NCBI RefSeq assembly: GCF_028622115.1
Contig: NZ_CP097263.1
Coordinates: forward strand, 10,055,501-10,119,500
Length of the DNA: 64,000 nt
Reading direction: 5' to 3'
DNA from: Kutzneria chonburiensis
GTDB taxonomy: Bacteria; Actinomycetota; Actinomycetes; Mycobacteriales; Pseudonocardiaceae
The stretch's first letter is position 1, and each line of letters opens with the position of its first letter. The notes under the pieces are model-generated. The model worked only from the letters and a program-made list of their open reading frames with translations. It made no database searches and had not been told where the DNA came from. This document shows, one piece after another, positions 1 to 9,238 of this stretch. A program made the position numbers and the translations under genes.

Positions 1-60
1 GACATGGGCCTCGCCCCGGACCTGGGTCGGCAAGTGGACGGTCATGCCGACATCGTCTGA
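1..60 (+). CDS. C-terminal tail of an upstream gene (partial)
   Basis: The first 60 bases can be read in frame 1 as 19 codons ending in DGHADIV and a TGA stop, with actinobacterial codon bias. It would be the last residues of a plus-strand gene whose body lies before the window. No domain can be recognised from so short a tail, and the reading frame is itself a guess. Confidence 0.3.
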   Translation, partial: DMGLAPDLGRQVDGHADIV

Positions 61-128
61 CCTGCGCGGCGTCACTGCCATCCTCCGGCAGGGTCATATT
101 CCGACCGCTGCCGGGTGGTGGCGTTGCG

Positions 129-791
129 TCAGCTCGTGATGGAAGTGCCGACGCTGCTCACGGTGAGCAGCGGGCCCACGCTGCCGGCGCAGCCCTGGCC
201 CGAGGTCGGCAGGAACATCGCGGCGGTCTCGTTCGGCGGGTAGACCCGCAGGCCGCGGACGTCGACCGGCTTGCACTGGTCGGCCGGGAACGGGCCGGCG
301 TTGACGATGACCAGGCCGGCGTTGGTGCTCCCGCCGGGACGCAGCGTGATCGTCGGGCCTTGGTTGCCGCTGCGGTTGGCCGGCAGGCCGACCTGCTGGC
401 CGCTGTCGCCGGTGACGTAGGAGACGCCGGGGAAGCCCTGCAGCGTGCAGCTGTGCTGGCTGATATTCGTGAACTGGAGCGAGGTGTACGTCTTCTGCAT
501 GGCGTGGTCGGAGTCGTGCCCGAACGACAGTTTCAGCTCGCTCGACTTGCAGTTCGACGGATTGTTGGACGCCGCGGGCTGCGCCCCATTGTTGCCCGTT
601 TGCCCACCGCCCGTACCGGCGTCGGTTCCGCCGCCGGAGGCCTGCGCGGAGGTCGTCGGCGGCGGGCTGCTGGTGGCGGTGTTACCGCTGGTGATGGGGG
701 TGATCGTGCCCGAGATCTGGGCGCCGCCGCAGGCGCTCAGCATGAAGGCTCCGGCGACGCAGGCCACTCCGACAGCAATGGTGGAACGCAT
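129..791 (-). CDS. DUF4232-domain secreted lipoprotein
   Basis: A 220-residue protein starting at ATG 791 behind a GGGGAG ribosome site. The N-terminus is a lipoprotein signal with Cys21 in a LSAC lipobox. A low-complexity linker rich in Thr, Ser, Gly and Pro follows (about residues 30-85). The C-terminal domain (about 90-220) has the DUF4232 pattern: conserved cysteines, 'FTNIS..SCTLQGFPGVS' and an 'NAGP' segment near the end. DUF4232 proteins are exported actinobacterial proteins of unknown function. It is divergent from uvrB and probably has its own promoter. Family assignment is good; the role is unknown. Confidence 0.85.
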   Translation of the reverse strand: MRSTIAVGVACVAGAFMLSACGGAQISGTITPITSGNTATSSPPPTTSAQASGGGTDAGTGGGQTGNNGAQPAASNNPSNCKSSELKLSFGHDSDHAMQKTYTSLQFTNISQHSCTLQGFPGVSYVTGDSGQQVGLPANRSGNQGPTITLRPGGSTNAGLVIVNAGPFPADQCKPVDVRGLRVYPPNETAAMFLPTSGQGCAGSVGPLLTVSSVGTSITS

Positions 792-1005
792 GATGTACTC
801 CCCGACTTTCGGTGGCCGGCGGAATTGTGGATCCGAATCGCCTGCCGTGGTTGTTCCGATGCTTAGAGGATGTGTGCGCGGCCGTTTGGTTGACGTGGTG
901 TGATGTGGATTACAGCCAGTGAACCCGCGTCGATCCGGCCGCGTTGCAGGTCGGCCGAGCCGCTGCGCCGCGAAACTGTCAGGGGTGCGTCCTACTCTGG
1001 GAGGC

Positions 1006-3159
1006 GTGGCAGATGCACCTGTGCTTGCGTCCTCGGAGTTCCGACCGGTCAGCGACATCCCGCGCGCCGACGGGCGGTTCAGGGTGGTCGCCGACTACCA
1101 GCCGTCGGGCGACCAGCCGCAGGCGATCATGGAGCTGGAACAGCGGCTGCGGCGCAACGAGCCGGACGTCGTGCTGCTGGGCGCGACCGGCACCGGCAAG
1201 TCGGCGACGACGGCGTGGCTGGTGGAGAAGCTCCAGCGGCCGACGCTGGTGATGGCGCCGAACAAGACCCTGGCGGCGCAGCTGGCCAACGAGCTGAAGG
1301 GGTTCTTCCCCGACAACGCGGTCGAGTACTTCGTCAGCTACTACGACTACTACCAGCCCGAGGCGTACATCCCGCAGACCGACACCTACATCGAGAAGGA
1401 CTCCTCGATCAACGAGGACGTGGAACGGCTGCGGCACTCGGCGACGATGAGCCTGCTGACCCGGCGTGACACGATCGTGGTGGCCTCGGTGTCGTGCATC
1501 TACGGTCTCGGCACGCCGCAGTCCTATCTGGACCGCTCGGTGCAGCTGAAGGTCGGCGGCGAGGTCGAGCGCGACCTGTTCCTGCGCGCCCTGGTCGACG
1601 TGCAGTACACCCGCAACGACATCGCCTTCGCCCGCGGCACCTTCCGGGTGCGCGGCGACACCGTGGAGATCATCCCGGCCTACGAGGAGCTGGCCGTGCG
1701 GGTCGAGTTCTTCGGTGACGAGATCGACCGGCTCTACTACCTGCACCCGCTGACCGGCGATGTGGTGCGCGAAGTGGACGAGCTGCGCATCTTCCCGGCG
1801 ACGCACTACGTGGCCGGCCCGGAGCGGATGGAGAAGGCCATCGCCGGCATCGAGGCCGAGCTGGCCGAGTCGCTGGCCAAGATGGAGAAGCAGGGCAAGC
1901 TGCTGGAGGCGCAGCGGCTGCGCATGCGCACCACGTACGACATCGAGATGATGCGCCAGGTCGGCTTCTGCTCCGGCATCGAGAACTACTCGCGGCACAT
2001 CGACGGCCGCGGCGCCGGCACCGCGCCGGCCACGCTGATCGACTACTTCCCGGACGACTTCCTGCTGGTGATCGACGAGTCGCACGTGACCGTGCCGCAG
2101 ATCGGCGGCATGTACGAGGGCGACGCGTCCCGCAAGCGCAACCTGGTCGAGCACGGCTTCCGGCTGCCCAGCGCATTGGACAACCGGCCGCTGACCTGGG
2201 AGGAGTTCCAGGACCGGATCGGGCAGACGCTGTACCTGTCGGCGACGCCCGGCCCGTACGAGATGGGTCAGGCCGGCGGCGAGTTCGTCGAGCAGGTGAT
2301 CCGGCCGACCGGCCTGATCGACCCGGAGGTCGTGATCAAGCCGACCGAGGGGCAGATCGACGACCTGGTGCACGAGGTGCGGCTGCGGGCCGAGCGCGAC
2401 GAGCGGGTGCTGGTCACCACGCTGACCAAGAAGATGTCCGAGGACCTCACCGACTACCTGCTGGAGCTGGGCATTCGGGTGCGGTACCTGCACTCCGAGG
2501 TGGACACGCTGCGCAGGGTCGAGCTGTTGCGGCAGCTGCGGCTGGGCGACTACGACGTGCTGGTCGGCATCAACCTGCTGCGGGAGGGCCTCGACCTGCC
2601 CGAGGTGTCCCTGGTGGCCATCCTCGACGCCGACAAGGAGGGCTTCCTGCGGTCGGGGACGTCGTTGATCCAGACCATCGGCCGGGCCGCCCGTAACGTG
2701 TCGGGCGAGGTGCACATGTACGCCGACAAGATCACCGACTCGATGCGGTACGCCATCGACGAGACGAACCGCCGTCGGGCCAAGCAGATCGCGTACAACA
2801 CCGAGAACGGCATCGATCCCCAGCCGCTGCGCAAGAAGATCGCCGACATCCTGGACAAGGTGTACGCCGAGGCCGAGGACACCGACGAGGTCAAGGTCGG
2901 CGGCTCCGGCCGCAACGCCTCCCGTGGCAAGCGGGCCACCGGCACCGAGGGCGGCAAGGCCGTGTCGTCCGGTGTGTTGGTCGAGCGGGACGTGAAGAAC
3001 ATGCCCCGGGCCGAGCTGGCCGATCTCGTGCAGCAGCTCACTGACCAGATGATGGCCGCCGCGCGGGATCTCCAGTTCGAGCTGGCCGGCCGGATCCGCG
3101 ACGAGATCGCCGACCTGAAGAAGGAGCTGCGCGGCATGGACGCCGCCGGCCTGAAGTAG
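1006..3159 (+). CDS. uvrB: Excinuclease ABC subunit B
   Basis: DNA-damage-binding helicase-like subunit of the UvrABC nucleotide excision repair complex. The 717-residue protein has Walker A GATGTGKS at about residue 59, the beta-hairpin stretch with [17 protein letters not shown], the DEAD-like IDESH motif, the [11 protein letters not shown] region, the TIGRAARN motif VI region and a C-terminal UVR coiled coil (about 665-710) that would contact UvrC. The start is GTG 1006, giving [13 protein letters not shown], which matches mycobacterial UvrB N-termini; a GGGAGG lies just upstream, unusually close, so GTG 1021 is an alternative. An open frame upstream to 919 looks non-coding. Full length for the family. 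Confidence 0.97.
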   Translation: MADAPVLASSEFRPVSDIPRADGRFRVVADYQPSGDQPQAIMELEQRLRRNEPDVVLLGATGTGKSATTAWLVEKLQRPTLVMAPNKTLAAQLANELKGFFPDNAVEYFVSYYDYYQPEAYIPQTDTYIEKDSSINEDVERLRHSATMSLLTRRDTIVVASVSCIYGLGTPQSYLDRSVQLKVGGEVERDLFLRALVDVQYTRNDIAFARGTFRVRGDTVEIIPAYEELAVRVEFFGDEIDRLYYLHPLTGDVVREVDELRIFPATHYVAGPERMEKAIAGIEAELAESLAKMEKQGKLLEAQRLRMRTTYDIEMMRQVGFCSGIENYSRHIDGRGAGTAPATLIDYFPDDFLLVIDESHVTVPQIGGMYEGDASRKRNLVEHGFRLPSALDNRPLTWEEFQDRIGQTLYLSATPGPYEMGQAGGEFVEQVIRPTGLIDPEVVIKPTEGQIDDLVHEVRLRAERDERVLVTTLTKKMSEDLTDYLLELGIRVRYLHSEVDTLRRVELLRQLRLGDYDVLVGINLLREGLDLPEVSLVAILDADKEGFLRSGTSLIQTIGRAARNVSGEVHMYADKITDSMRYAIDETNRRRAKQIAYNTENGIDPQPLRKKIADILDKVYAEAEDTDEVKVGGSGRNASRGKRATGTEGGKAVSSGVLVERDVKNMPRAELADLVQQLTDQMMAAARDLQFELAGRIRDEIADLKKELRGMDAAGLK

Positions 3160-3166
3160 CGGGGTT

Positions 3167-3198
3167 CCCCGGGTTTCGGCCCTGTCCGAAACTCGGGG
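3167..3198 (+). terminator. Hairpin terminator after uvrB
   Basis: A 13-bp stem (CCCCGGGTTTCGG paired with CCGAAACTCGGGG, one G-T pair) with a 6-nt loop starts 8 bases after the uvrB stop. There is no U-run, as is common in high-GC actinomycetes. Confidence 0.7.
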
Positions 3199-3256
3199 CG
3201 CTCGCCGCCGTTCGTGGCTAGTGTCGACCCCATCCAGTTATCGGAAGGGGAGACCG

Positions 3257-3445
3257 ATGCGTGCAGCAGTAAGGATTGTGGCGGCTTTGGCCGTTGTCGG
3301 CGGTCTGACGTCGGCCGGCGCGAGCGCCGCGTTCGCCGCCTCGGCGACCGAGTACGGCAGCGCCGGGCCCGACGCTTCGGCCACGGAGTACGGCGTCGTG
3401 CACAGCGACGCCACCGCCATCGAGTACGGCTTGTTGGCGAACTGA
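3257..3445 (+). CDS. Small secreted peptide with three EYG repeats
   Basis: A 62-residue open frame with ATG at 3257 behind a strong GAAGGGGAG ribosome site. The first ~27 residues form a classical signal peptide (Arg residues, hydrophobic core, ASAAFA cleavage site). The predicted mature peptide of about 35 residues is almost entirely three tandem ~12-residue repeats: ASATEYGSAGPD, ASATEYGVVHSD and ATAIEYGLLAN. There are no cysteines. The gene stands alone between hairpins at 3167-3198 and 3455-3477, so it is probably monocistronic. I do not recognise a family. It could be a secreted signal or structural peptide; no RiPP enzymes are nearby. Confidence 0.75.
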   Translation: MRAAVRIVAALAVVGGLTSAGASAAFAASATEYGSAGPDASATEYGVVHSDATAIEYGLLAN

Positions 3446-3454
3446 CCGGTCAGG

Positions 3455-3477
3455 GGTGGGCGGCCGGGCCGCCCACC
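3455..3477 (+). terminator. Hairpin terminator after the EYG-repeat peptide
   Basis: GGTGGGCGGCC pairs with GGGCCGCCCACC around a minimal loop, starting 10 bases after the peptide stop. It isolates the small gene from the YjbR gene starting at 3492. Confidence 0.6.
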
Positions 3478-3491
3478 TCGTACCGTGTGGC

Positions 3492-3833
3492 ATGGATCTG
3501 GACGCGGTGATCGCCCACTGCCTGGCCAAGCTCGGGGCCGAGGAGACCTATCCGTGGGGTGACGGCGAGCTGGTCGCCAAGGTCGGCGGCAAGGCGTTCG
3601 CGTTCATCGGCATGGACAGCGGGACCGTCGGCGTGAAATGCGGGGCGACCGCCGATGAGGCCGACGTCTGGCGGCAGCGGTATCCCGAGCACATCGTGAT
3701 GAGCGCCTACATCGGCCGCTACGGCTGGAACAAGGTCACGCTCGCCGGCCTGCCGGCCGACGAGATGCGGGAACTGTTGGACCGGTCGTACGAGGAGATC
3801 GTGGCCAAGCTGCCTAAGTCGAAGCGACCCTAG
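3492..3833 (+). CDS. MmcQ/YjbR family protein
   Basis: A 113-residue protein of the YjbR/MmcQ family (CyaY-like fold, often labelled DNA-binding). Visible family features are the early 'LGAEETYPWG' segment, 'KVGGKAFAFIG', a central 'KCGA..DEADVWRQRYP' stretch and the 'GRYGWNKVTLAG..PADEMRELLDRSYEEIVAKLPK' C-terminal helix. The ATG at 3492 was chosen because homology begins there; the upstream extension to 3456 overlaps the terminator hairpin. The biochemical role is not established for the family. Confidence 0.88.
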   Translation: MDLDAVIAHCLAKLGAEETYPWGDGELVAKVGGKAFAFIGMDSGTVGVKCGATADEADVWRQRYPEHIVMSAYIGRYGWNKVTLAGLPADEMRELLDRSYEEIVAKLPKSKRP

Positions 3834-4016
3834 GTGGATTACACCAATGCCGTGGCCGCGCACTCGGGCGAGCCGCTTCTGTACGTGGGCAGCGACTTTC
3901 CGCGAACGGATCTCAAACTGGCCGAGTGATCGAAGCTCAACCGCGGTGGACAAAGTGTTGGGCCACAAGGTGTTCACCGCGCGGGGCGGCAGCCGGCGGG
4001 ACCACCACAACGCCGG

Positions 4017-4547
4017 TCAGTCGGCGACGACGCGGGTGCCGGTGAGCCAGTCGTGCAAGGCGCGGCGCTGCGGGTGGACGAGCGCGAGGCCGATGCTGAC
4101 GGGCACGATGACGTAGACGCAAGCCAGGCAGAAGCAGGCGGTCTGCTCGGTGCCGAGGTGCATCCACAGCCGGCTGAGGCCGAGGTGGGCCAGGAACCAC
4201 GGGCTGAGCTTGATGGTGGTGCGCAGGGCGAGCTGGATCGGGGTGGCGCGGGAGCCGTCGGCGCGGACGACGCGGAGGCCGACGCGGCGTTTGCCGAGGC
4301 TGCCCTGGCGGCGGCTGGTCTCGGTGAGCACGAGGTAGATGCCGACGGGCACAAGACCGAGCGTGAGGGTGAAGAGGTCGGCGGAGAGTTCGCTGGAGGC
4401 GCTCCAATTCGGCTCGAGGCCTAACGCCCGCAGCCCGATGGCGACGCCGCCGAGTAGCAACAGCCAAGCCAGCGCCACGAGACAGTCCACCAGGCAGGCC
4501 TCGGTACGGGCCCTCGACCCGGCCCGTGGCTGGACGTGACGCGGCAA
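4017..4547 (-). CDS. RDD family membrane protein
   Basis: A 176-residue integral membrane protein. Hydrophobic segments lie at about residues 18-42, 58-74 and 137-155. The RDD hallmark motifs are present: an Asp in the first helix (CLVDCLVALA), 'GSLGKRRVGLRVVRADG' between helices and 'RRALHDWLTGTRVV' at the C-terminus. RDD proteins are small membrane proteins of mostly unknown function, sometimes linked to ion or osmotic homeostasis. It runs opposite to the YjbR and helicase genes and appears monocistronic. The 180 bases downstream (3834-4016) show nothing recognisable. Confidence 0.85.
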   Translation of the reverse strand: MPRHVQPRAGSRARTEACLVDCLVALAWLLLLGGVAIGLRALGLEPNWSASSELSADLFTLTLGLVPVGIYLVLTETSRRQGSLGKRRVGLRVVRADGSRATPIQLALRTTIKLSPWFLAHLGLSRLWMHLGTEQTACFCLACVYVIVPVSIGLALVHPQRRALHDWLTGTRVVAD

Positions 4548-4822
4548 CTGCTCACCCCCGACCGAACTGCTTCAGCCGACAACAAGATCATTAGATCACG
4601 TCGTCGACCGGCCCGGGCTCGTCGAGCCGATGGTATCGGCGAGAACCGGTTCCGAGGTCAGCCCGCAAAAGGCCCAACCTGCGCGGCCGAACGGCCGTCG
4701 GTCAGGGGATTTGTCGCGTCCAGGTCGGTCGGCTGAGGCGGCGGAGAAGAACAAGACTGTTTCTCGACGACATCGGCACGCATCCTCGACGGCACCGCAT
4801 CACCGAGTCACGGGGGAAACGC

Positions 4823-6889
4823 GTGGGCAACGCCGAGCTGGCTGCCGAACAAGACCATCTGACCGCCCTGTACGCGATGGTCGACGCCCGGCGGGAACGG
4901 GCGGCACACGGGATGAAGGCCGGCGACGAGGAGGCGAAGGCGTTCTGGGGCGAGGAACTGGGCCGCCTGGCGGCGGTGGAGGACGGACTCTGCTTCGGTC
5001 GGCTGGACATGCGTGACGGCCGACGGATCTACGTCGGACGGCTTGGCCTGTTCCGGGACGGTCAAGACGAACCGCTGCTGGTGGACTGGCGAGCGGCGGC
5101 GGCGCGGCCGTTCTACACGGCGACCATGGCGAAAGCGGACGGCGTGCGAAGGCGGCGGCGCATCACGACCCGGGGCCGGACGGTCACCGCAGTGGACGAC
5201 GAACTGCTGGACCGGGACGCCGCGAGCGACAGCGAGCTGGTCGGGGAGGCGGCGTTGATGGCGGCGCTGACGGCGGACCGAACCGGCCGGATGCACGACA
5301 TCGTGACCACGCTGCAAGCCGAGCAGGACGCGATCGTCCGGGACGACTACGCCGGCGTGCTGGTGGTGCAAGGCGGCCCGGGCACGGGCAAGACAGCGGT
5401 GGCGCTGCACCGGCTGGCCTACCTGCTCTACACCCGCGCCCACCTGCGTACCCGAGGTGTCCTGGTCATCGGCCCGAGCCGGGTCTTCCTGGACTACATC
5501 GGACAGGTGCTGCCGGGCCTGGGGGAGCAGGCGGTGGTGACGGCGACGATTGCTGGCCTGTACCCGGGAGTTCAGGTCAACGGCACGGGGCCGGCCGAGG
5601 ACAAAGGCCGGGCCGACATGGCCGACAAGATCGCGGCGGTGGTGCGCTCACGGGTACGCGTTCCCGAGGAGTCGCTGAAGGTGCACTTCGAACAGCAGGT
5701 GCTGAGGCTGGAATCCGACGACTGCCGCCGGGCCGTGGCGGCCGCCCGCCGCACGGGACTGCCGCACAACCAAGCGAGGCTGGTCTGCCACCAGCACGTG
5801 GTCGAACTGCTCGCGCAAGGCCTGGTCAACGGCATGGAGAACGTGGTGCTGACCGAGACCGGCGAAAGCCTGGACGGCGGCAGCGCCGACGGACGGCTCA
5901 GCGCAGCCGACCTGAGGGCGTTGGCGGCGGCCGGTGTCGTGCTCGATCCGGACCAGGACGACGGCCCGCGCCGCCTGGCCGACGAGATCGACCCGGCGCA
6001 GCTCCGCGCCGCGCTGCTGGCCGATCCCGGTGTCGCCGAAGTACTCGATGACCTGTGGCCAGCTTTGACCGCAGCAGAGGTGGTGGCCGAGATGCTCCCG
6101 GCCGGTGAATGGACGGCGGCGGACATTCCGTTGCTGGACGAGGCATCGGCGCTGATCGGCGAGTTCGACGGCACGACGTACGGGCACGTGGTGGTGGACG
6201 AGGCGCAGGAACTGTCGGCGATGGCCTGGCGGATGCTGATGCGCCGCTGTCCCACCAAGTCGATGACGGTCGTCGGCGACCTCGCCCAGACCAGCGACCT
6301 GGCCGGCGCAGTGTCCTGGGGCGACATGCTCCGGCCGCACGTGAGCGATCGCTGGCGGTTGGCCGAGCTCACCGTCAACTACCGCACCCCGACGGAGATC
6401 ATGGACGCCGCCGCCGACCTGTTCGCCGCACACCACGCGGACCGGCGGCCGCCACGCTCCGTCCGCTCGGCCGGCGAAGAGCCCTGGCGTCTGGAGTGCC
6501 GCCCGGCCGAGCTGCTTGACGTCGTCGCCGGCCTTGCCGCCCAACACACGCGCGGGCAGCTGGCGATCATCGCCAAGGCGCACCACCGCGAGATCACGGC
6601 GGCGTTGTCACTCCCAACGCCGGCCGATGTGACCGCACCGGTCGTGGTGCTGACGCCCGGCGAGGCCAAGGGACTGGAGTTCGACGCCGTGCTGATCGTC
6701 GACCCGGCCGGCATCCTCGCCGGTCCGCTGGGCCACAACGACCTGTACGTCGCGATGACCCGTGCCACCCAGCAGCTGGGCATCGTCCACCCGGGACCGC
6801 CGCCGGCCGAGCTGGCCCGCATCCACCAGATTCGAATGTCACATGCGCGCCATACTTGCCTCCCTGCGGCACGTCCGGACCGCATGTGA
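4823..6889 (+). CDS. helR: HelR/HelD-like RNA polymerase recycling helicase
   Basis: A 688-residue superfamily I (UvrD/Rep-like) ATPase. An N-terminal charged helical region (1-60, 'LAAEQDHLTALYAMVDARRERAAHGMK') is typical of HelD proteins, which insert it into RNA polymerase channels. Walker A GGPGTGKTA is near residue 184, the DE-box 'VVVDEAQELS' near 455 and 'VYVAMTRATQQL' near the C-terminus. Actinobacterial HelR proteins displace rifamycin from RNA polymerase and recycle stalled enzyme; resistance here is inference. GTG 4823 follows a GGGGGAAA site. I see no clear rifamycin-associated element upstream. The last 17 codons and the stop lie inside a 53-bp repeat element (6838-6890), so the C-terminal tail may be an insertion product. 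Confidence 0.85.
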   Translation: MGNAELAAEQDHLTALYAMVDARRERAAHGMKAGDEEAKAFWGEELGRLAAVEDGLCFGRLDMRDGRRIYVGRLGLFRDGQDEPLLVDWRAAAARPFYTATMAKADGVRRRRRITTRGRTVTAVDDELLDRDAASDSELVGEAALMAALTADRTGRMHDIVTTLQAEQDAIVRDDYAGVLVVQGGPGTGKTAVALHRLAYLLYTRAHLRTRGVLVIGPSRVFLDYIGQVLPGLGEQAVVTATIAGLYPGVQVNGTGPAEDKGRADMADKIAAVVRSRVRVPEESLKVHFEQQVLRLESDDCRRAVAAARRTGLPHNQARLVCHQHVVELLAQGLVNGMENVVLTETGESLDGGSADGRLSAADLRALAAAGVVLDPDQDDGPRRLADEIDPAQLRAALLADPGVAEVLDDLWPALTAAEVVAEMLPAGEWTAADIPLLDEASALIGEFDGTTYGHVVVDEAQELSAMAWRMLMRRCPTKSMTVVGDLAQTSDLAGAVSWGDMLRPHVSDRWRLAELTVNYRTPTEIMDAAADLFAAHHADRRPPRSVRSAGEEPWRLECRPAELLDVVAGLAAQHTRGQLAIIAKAHHREITAALSLPTPADVTAPVVVLTPGEAKGLEFDAVLIVDPAGILAGPLGHNDLYVAMTRATQQLGIVHPGPPPAELARIHQIRMSHARHTCLPAARPDRM

Positions 6890-6890
6890 C
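6838..6890. repeat. 53-bp palindromic element, copy 1 (subfamily B)
   Basis: Begins GTCACATGCG and ends CGCATGTGAC, with the asymmetric core ACTTGCCTCCC. It is 48/53 identical to the reverse complement of 35865-35917, and the flank ATTCGAAT is shared as well. It lies between convergent helR and the reductase gene and contains the helR stop codon. Confidence 0.85.
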
Positions 6891-6903
6891 AACGCGGGGG
6901 AGA

Positions 6904-7647
6904 TTAGCGGCGGGCGCGGTAGCGGAGCATGAGGAAGCTGTCGTCGGTGAGCACGGATTCCAGGTCCAGCTCGCGGGGCGACGCCGGCTGCGGCCCGACG
7001 GCGATGCGGCTGGCGTCGCCGCCGGCCAGCAGCGGTGAGACGGTGAGGCAGAGCTGGTCGACCAGACCGGCCTCGATGAGCCCACCGAACAGGTGCGGCC
7101 CGCCCTCGCAGCTGACCCGGCGCAGGCCCCGCTTGTCGAGCTCGGCCAGCGCCACCGACAGGTCCACGTCGTCGTCACCGGTCACGACGACATCGGCACC
7201 GGCGTCGGACAACTCCCGCAGACGGGAGGACGGGGCGGCAGCGCAGGTGAGGACGATGGTCGGGGCGACGGTCTCGGTGATCAGCGCCGAGTCGGGGGCG
7301 ACGGTGGCCCGCCGGGTGACCACGGCAATGGGTGGCACGGGGCTGAGCCCGAGCCGGGCCCGGACGGCCGCCCGCACCTCGCCGGACTTCACGCCGGCGT
7401 AGCCCTCGATGGCGGCGGTGCCGGCCCCGACCAGCACCACGTCGGCCAGGGTGCGGCCGAGCATGAAGACCTTCTTGTCGGCCGGCCCGGACAGGCCGTG
7501 CGACTTGCCGCCGACGGTGACGGCGCCGTCGGGGCTGGAGACGAAGTTCACCTGCACCCACGGCCGCGTCAGCGAGGACGGATAGTCGTAGAGCCGCTCG
7601 AGCTCGGTGTCGTCGATGTCACGGGCCTGGGGCAGGAGCATGCGCAC
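6904..7647 (-). CDS. RibD C-terminal-type pyrimidine reductase family protein
   Basis: A 247-residue NAD(P)H-dependent reductase of the RibD C-terminal / dihydrofolate-reductase-like fold. Family features are 'PWVQVNFVSSPDGAV' (about 29-43), 'DKKVFMLGRTLADVVLVGAGT', the phosphate loop 'VSCEGGPHLFGGLIEAGLVDQLCLTVSPLLAGG' (about 180-212) and a RYRAR end. No deaminase domain is attached, so this is a stand-alone reductase, either a riboflavin-pathway homologue or of unknown substrate. GTG 7647 starts the frame; ATG 7641 is an alternative. It is divergent from zapE with only a short shared promoter region, and its 3' end faces helR across a 53-bp element. Confidence 0.85.
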   Translation of the reverse strand: MRMLLPQARDIDDTELERLYDYPSSLTRPWVQVNFVSSPDGAVTVGGKSHGLSGPADKKVFMLGRTLADVVLVGAGTAAIEGYAGVKSGEVRAAVRARLGLSPVPPIAVVTRRATVAPDSALITETVAPTIVLTCAAAPSSRLRELSDAGADVVVTGDDDVDLSVALAELDKRGLRRVSCEGGPHLFGGLIEAGLVDQLCLTVSPLLAGGDASRIAVGPQPASPRELDLESVLTDDSFLMLRYRARR

Positions 7648-7680
7648 GGGTCAATCCCAACACGACACTACGATTCGCAC

Positions 7681-8687
7681 ATGACCACCCCGCGCCTGAT
7701 CGACCGTCATCCCACGATCAGCGGGGACGAGATCGTCGCGGCGATGGTGCCGCCGCCGCGCTTCTCCGAGGTCGGCTTCGCCACCTACATTCCGAACCCG
7801 GACGAGCCCAGCCAGGCCGAGGCCGTGCTGAAGGGCCAGGCGTTCGCGGCCCGCGTGACCAGGGACAACCGGTCGAAGTCCTGGGTGAAGAGCCTGTTCG
7901 CGGCCAAGGAGCCGACGGCCAAGCGAGGCCTGTACCTGGACGGCGGCTTCGGCGTCGGCAAGACGCACCTGCTGGCCTCGCTGTGGCACGAGGTCCCCGG
8001 TCCGAAGGCGTACGGCACGTTCGTCGAGCTCACGCACCTGGTCGGGGCGCTCGGCTTCGTCGAGGCGGTCAAGCGCCTGTCGGAGCACCGGCTGCTGGCC
8101 ATCGACGAGTTCGAGCTGGACGACCCGGGCGACACGACCCTGGTCACGCGCCTGCTCCAGGAGCTGACCGAAGCCGGCACCTTCGTCGCGGCCACCTCGA
8201 ACACGCTGCCGGAGAAGCTGGGCGAGGGCCGGTTCGCGGCCGACGACTTCCTGCGCGAGATCCGCAGCGTGTCGGCCCGGTTCGACGTCGTACGAGTTGA
8301 CGGCCCCGACTACCGGCACCGCGGCCTGCCCGACGCGCCGGAGCCGATGACCGACGAGCAGCTGGTCGCCAGCGCCGAGGCCACTCCCGGCGCCACCCTC
8401 GACGACTTCGATGCCCTGTGCGCGCATCTGGCCAAGCTGCACCCGTCCCGCTACGGCCGGCTGGTGTCGGACGTGACCGCCGTGCACCTGCGCAACGTCC
8501 ACGCCGCCCCGGACCAGGACGTCGCCTTGAGGCTCGTGGCCTTTGCCGACCGCCTGTACGACCGCGCCGTGCCGGTGGCCGTGTCCGGGCTGCCGCTGTC
8601 GGAGCTGTTCACCGACGAGATGCTGCACGGCGGCTACCGCAAGAAGTACCTGCGGGCGGTGTCCCGGCTGATCGCCCTCAGCCGTGA
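7681..8687 (+). CDS. zapE: Cell division protein ZapE (AFG1-like ATPase); stop codon lost
   Basis: AFG1/ZapE P-loop ATPase, associated with FtsZ-ring or protein quality control in other bacteria. From ATG 7681 the protein shows 'RGLYLDGGFGVGKTHLLASLWHE' (Walker A GFGVGKT, about 83-90), 'LLAIDEFELDDPGDT' (Walker B) and the terminal 'GGYRKKYLRAVSRLIALS'. ZapE proteins normally end there. Here the frame has no stop and stays open to 9456, reading antisense through the thioesterase. One extra base between 8684 and 8685 would give a TGA at 8685-8687, so I give that as the natural end (335 residues). Either a natural single-base deletion or an assembly error. Confidence 0.85.
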
Positions 8688-9225
8688 GGCAGGCGTCGGG
8701 GTTGACCTCGAAGTCGCGGCCCTCGATGCCGCGGCCGTGCTTGCTGAAGTGCTCCAGCCCGACCTCGATGAACAGGCCCTGCGCGGTCAGCGCCACCGGC
8801 CCGTCCTCGGCGTTGAGCCGGCCGACGGCGCTGGTGTAGATCTTGCGGCCGAGGCGGCCGTCCACCTGGGCCTGGATGTGCAGCACGGAGCCGACCGGCA
8901 CGGGCCGGCGGAAGTCGGTCTCGAGCCGGCCGGTGACGGCCGGGATGTGGGTGAGCATGCCCAGCATGCCGAGCACCTCGTCGAACGCGCAGGCCAGCAG
9001 GCCACCGTGGGCCAGGCCGGGCGCGCCCTGGTGGTGCTCGGTGACGTGGAACCGGCCGTGCACGGTCAGCCCCTCGCCGGCCCGGGCCCGCATGTGCAGC
9101 CCGCTCTCGATGTCGCCGCAGGCGAAGCACTGCGAGTAGTGCACGGGCAGCTCGACGCCGGGCGCGGGCGCGTCGGGGTGCCGCGGCGGCAGCGTCGCGC
9201 CCTCCGGCAGCTCAACCTTGTTCAC
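8678..9225 (-). CDS. PaaI-type hotdog thioesterase; stop codon lost
   Basis: A hotdog-fold acyl-CoA thioesterase of the PaaI/DUF4442-like group, about 182 residues. Key features are an N-terminal CFACG, the catalytic-region 'GLAHGGLLACAFDEVLG' (HGG plus downstream acidic residue), 'TGRLETDFRRPVPVG' and the end 'HGRGIEGRDFEVNPDA'. The frame should stop shortly after that, but runs open to 7651 through antisense zapE. The same single base that restores the zapE stop restores a TGA here at 8680-8678. Starts at ATG 9225, next to the TetR stop at 9239, so it may be co-transcribed with that regulator. Confidence 0.82.
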
Positions 9226-9238
9226 GACACAACTTCCT

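Noticed and set aside
979-2715. 578-codon open frame antisense to uvrB
   Set aside because: High third-position GC leaves long antisense frames open; composition is His/Gln/Val-rich with no motif, and uvrB fully explains the DNA.
4548-4822. Rifamycin-associated element upstream of helR
   Set aside because: I looked for the inverted repeat known before rifamycin-resistance genes and found only weak, imperfect repeats (GAGAA/TTCTC near 4744-4763).
7093-7680. Upstream extension of zapE
   Set aside because: It is antisense to the RibD-type reductase; ZapE homology begins at the ATG at 7681.
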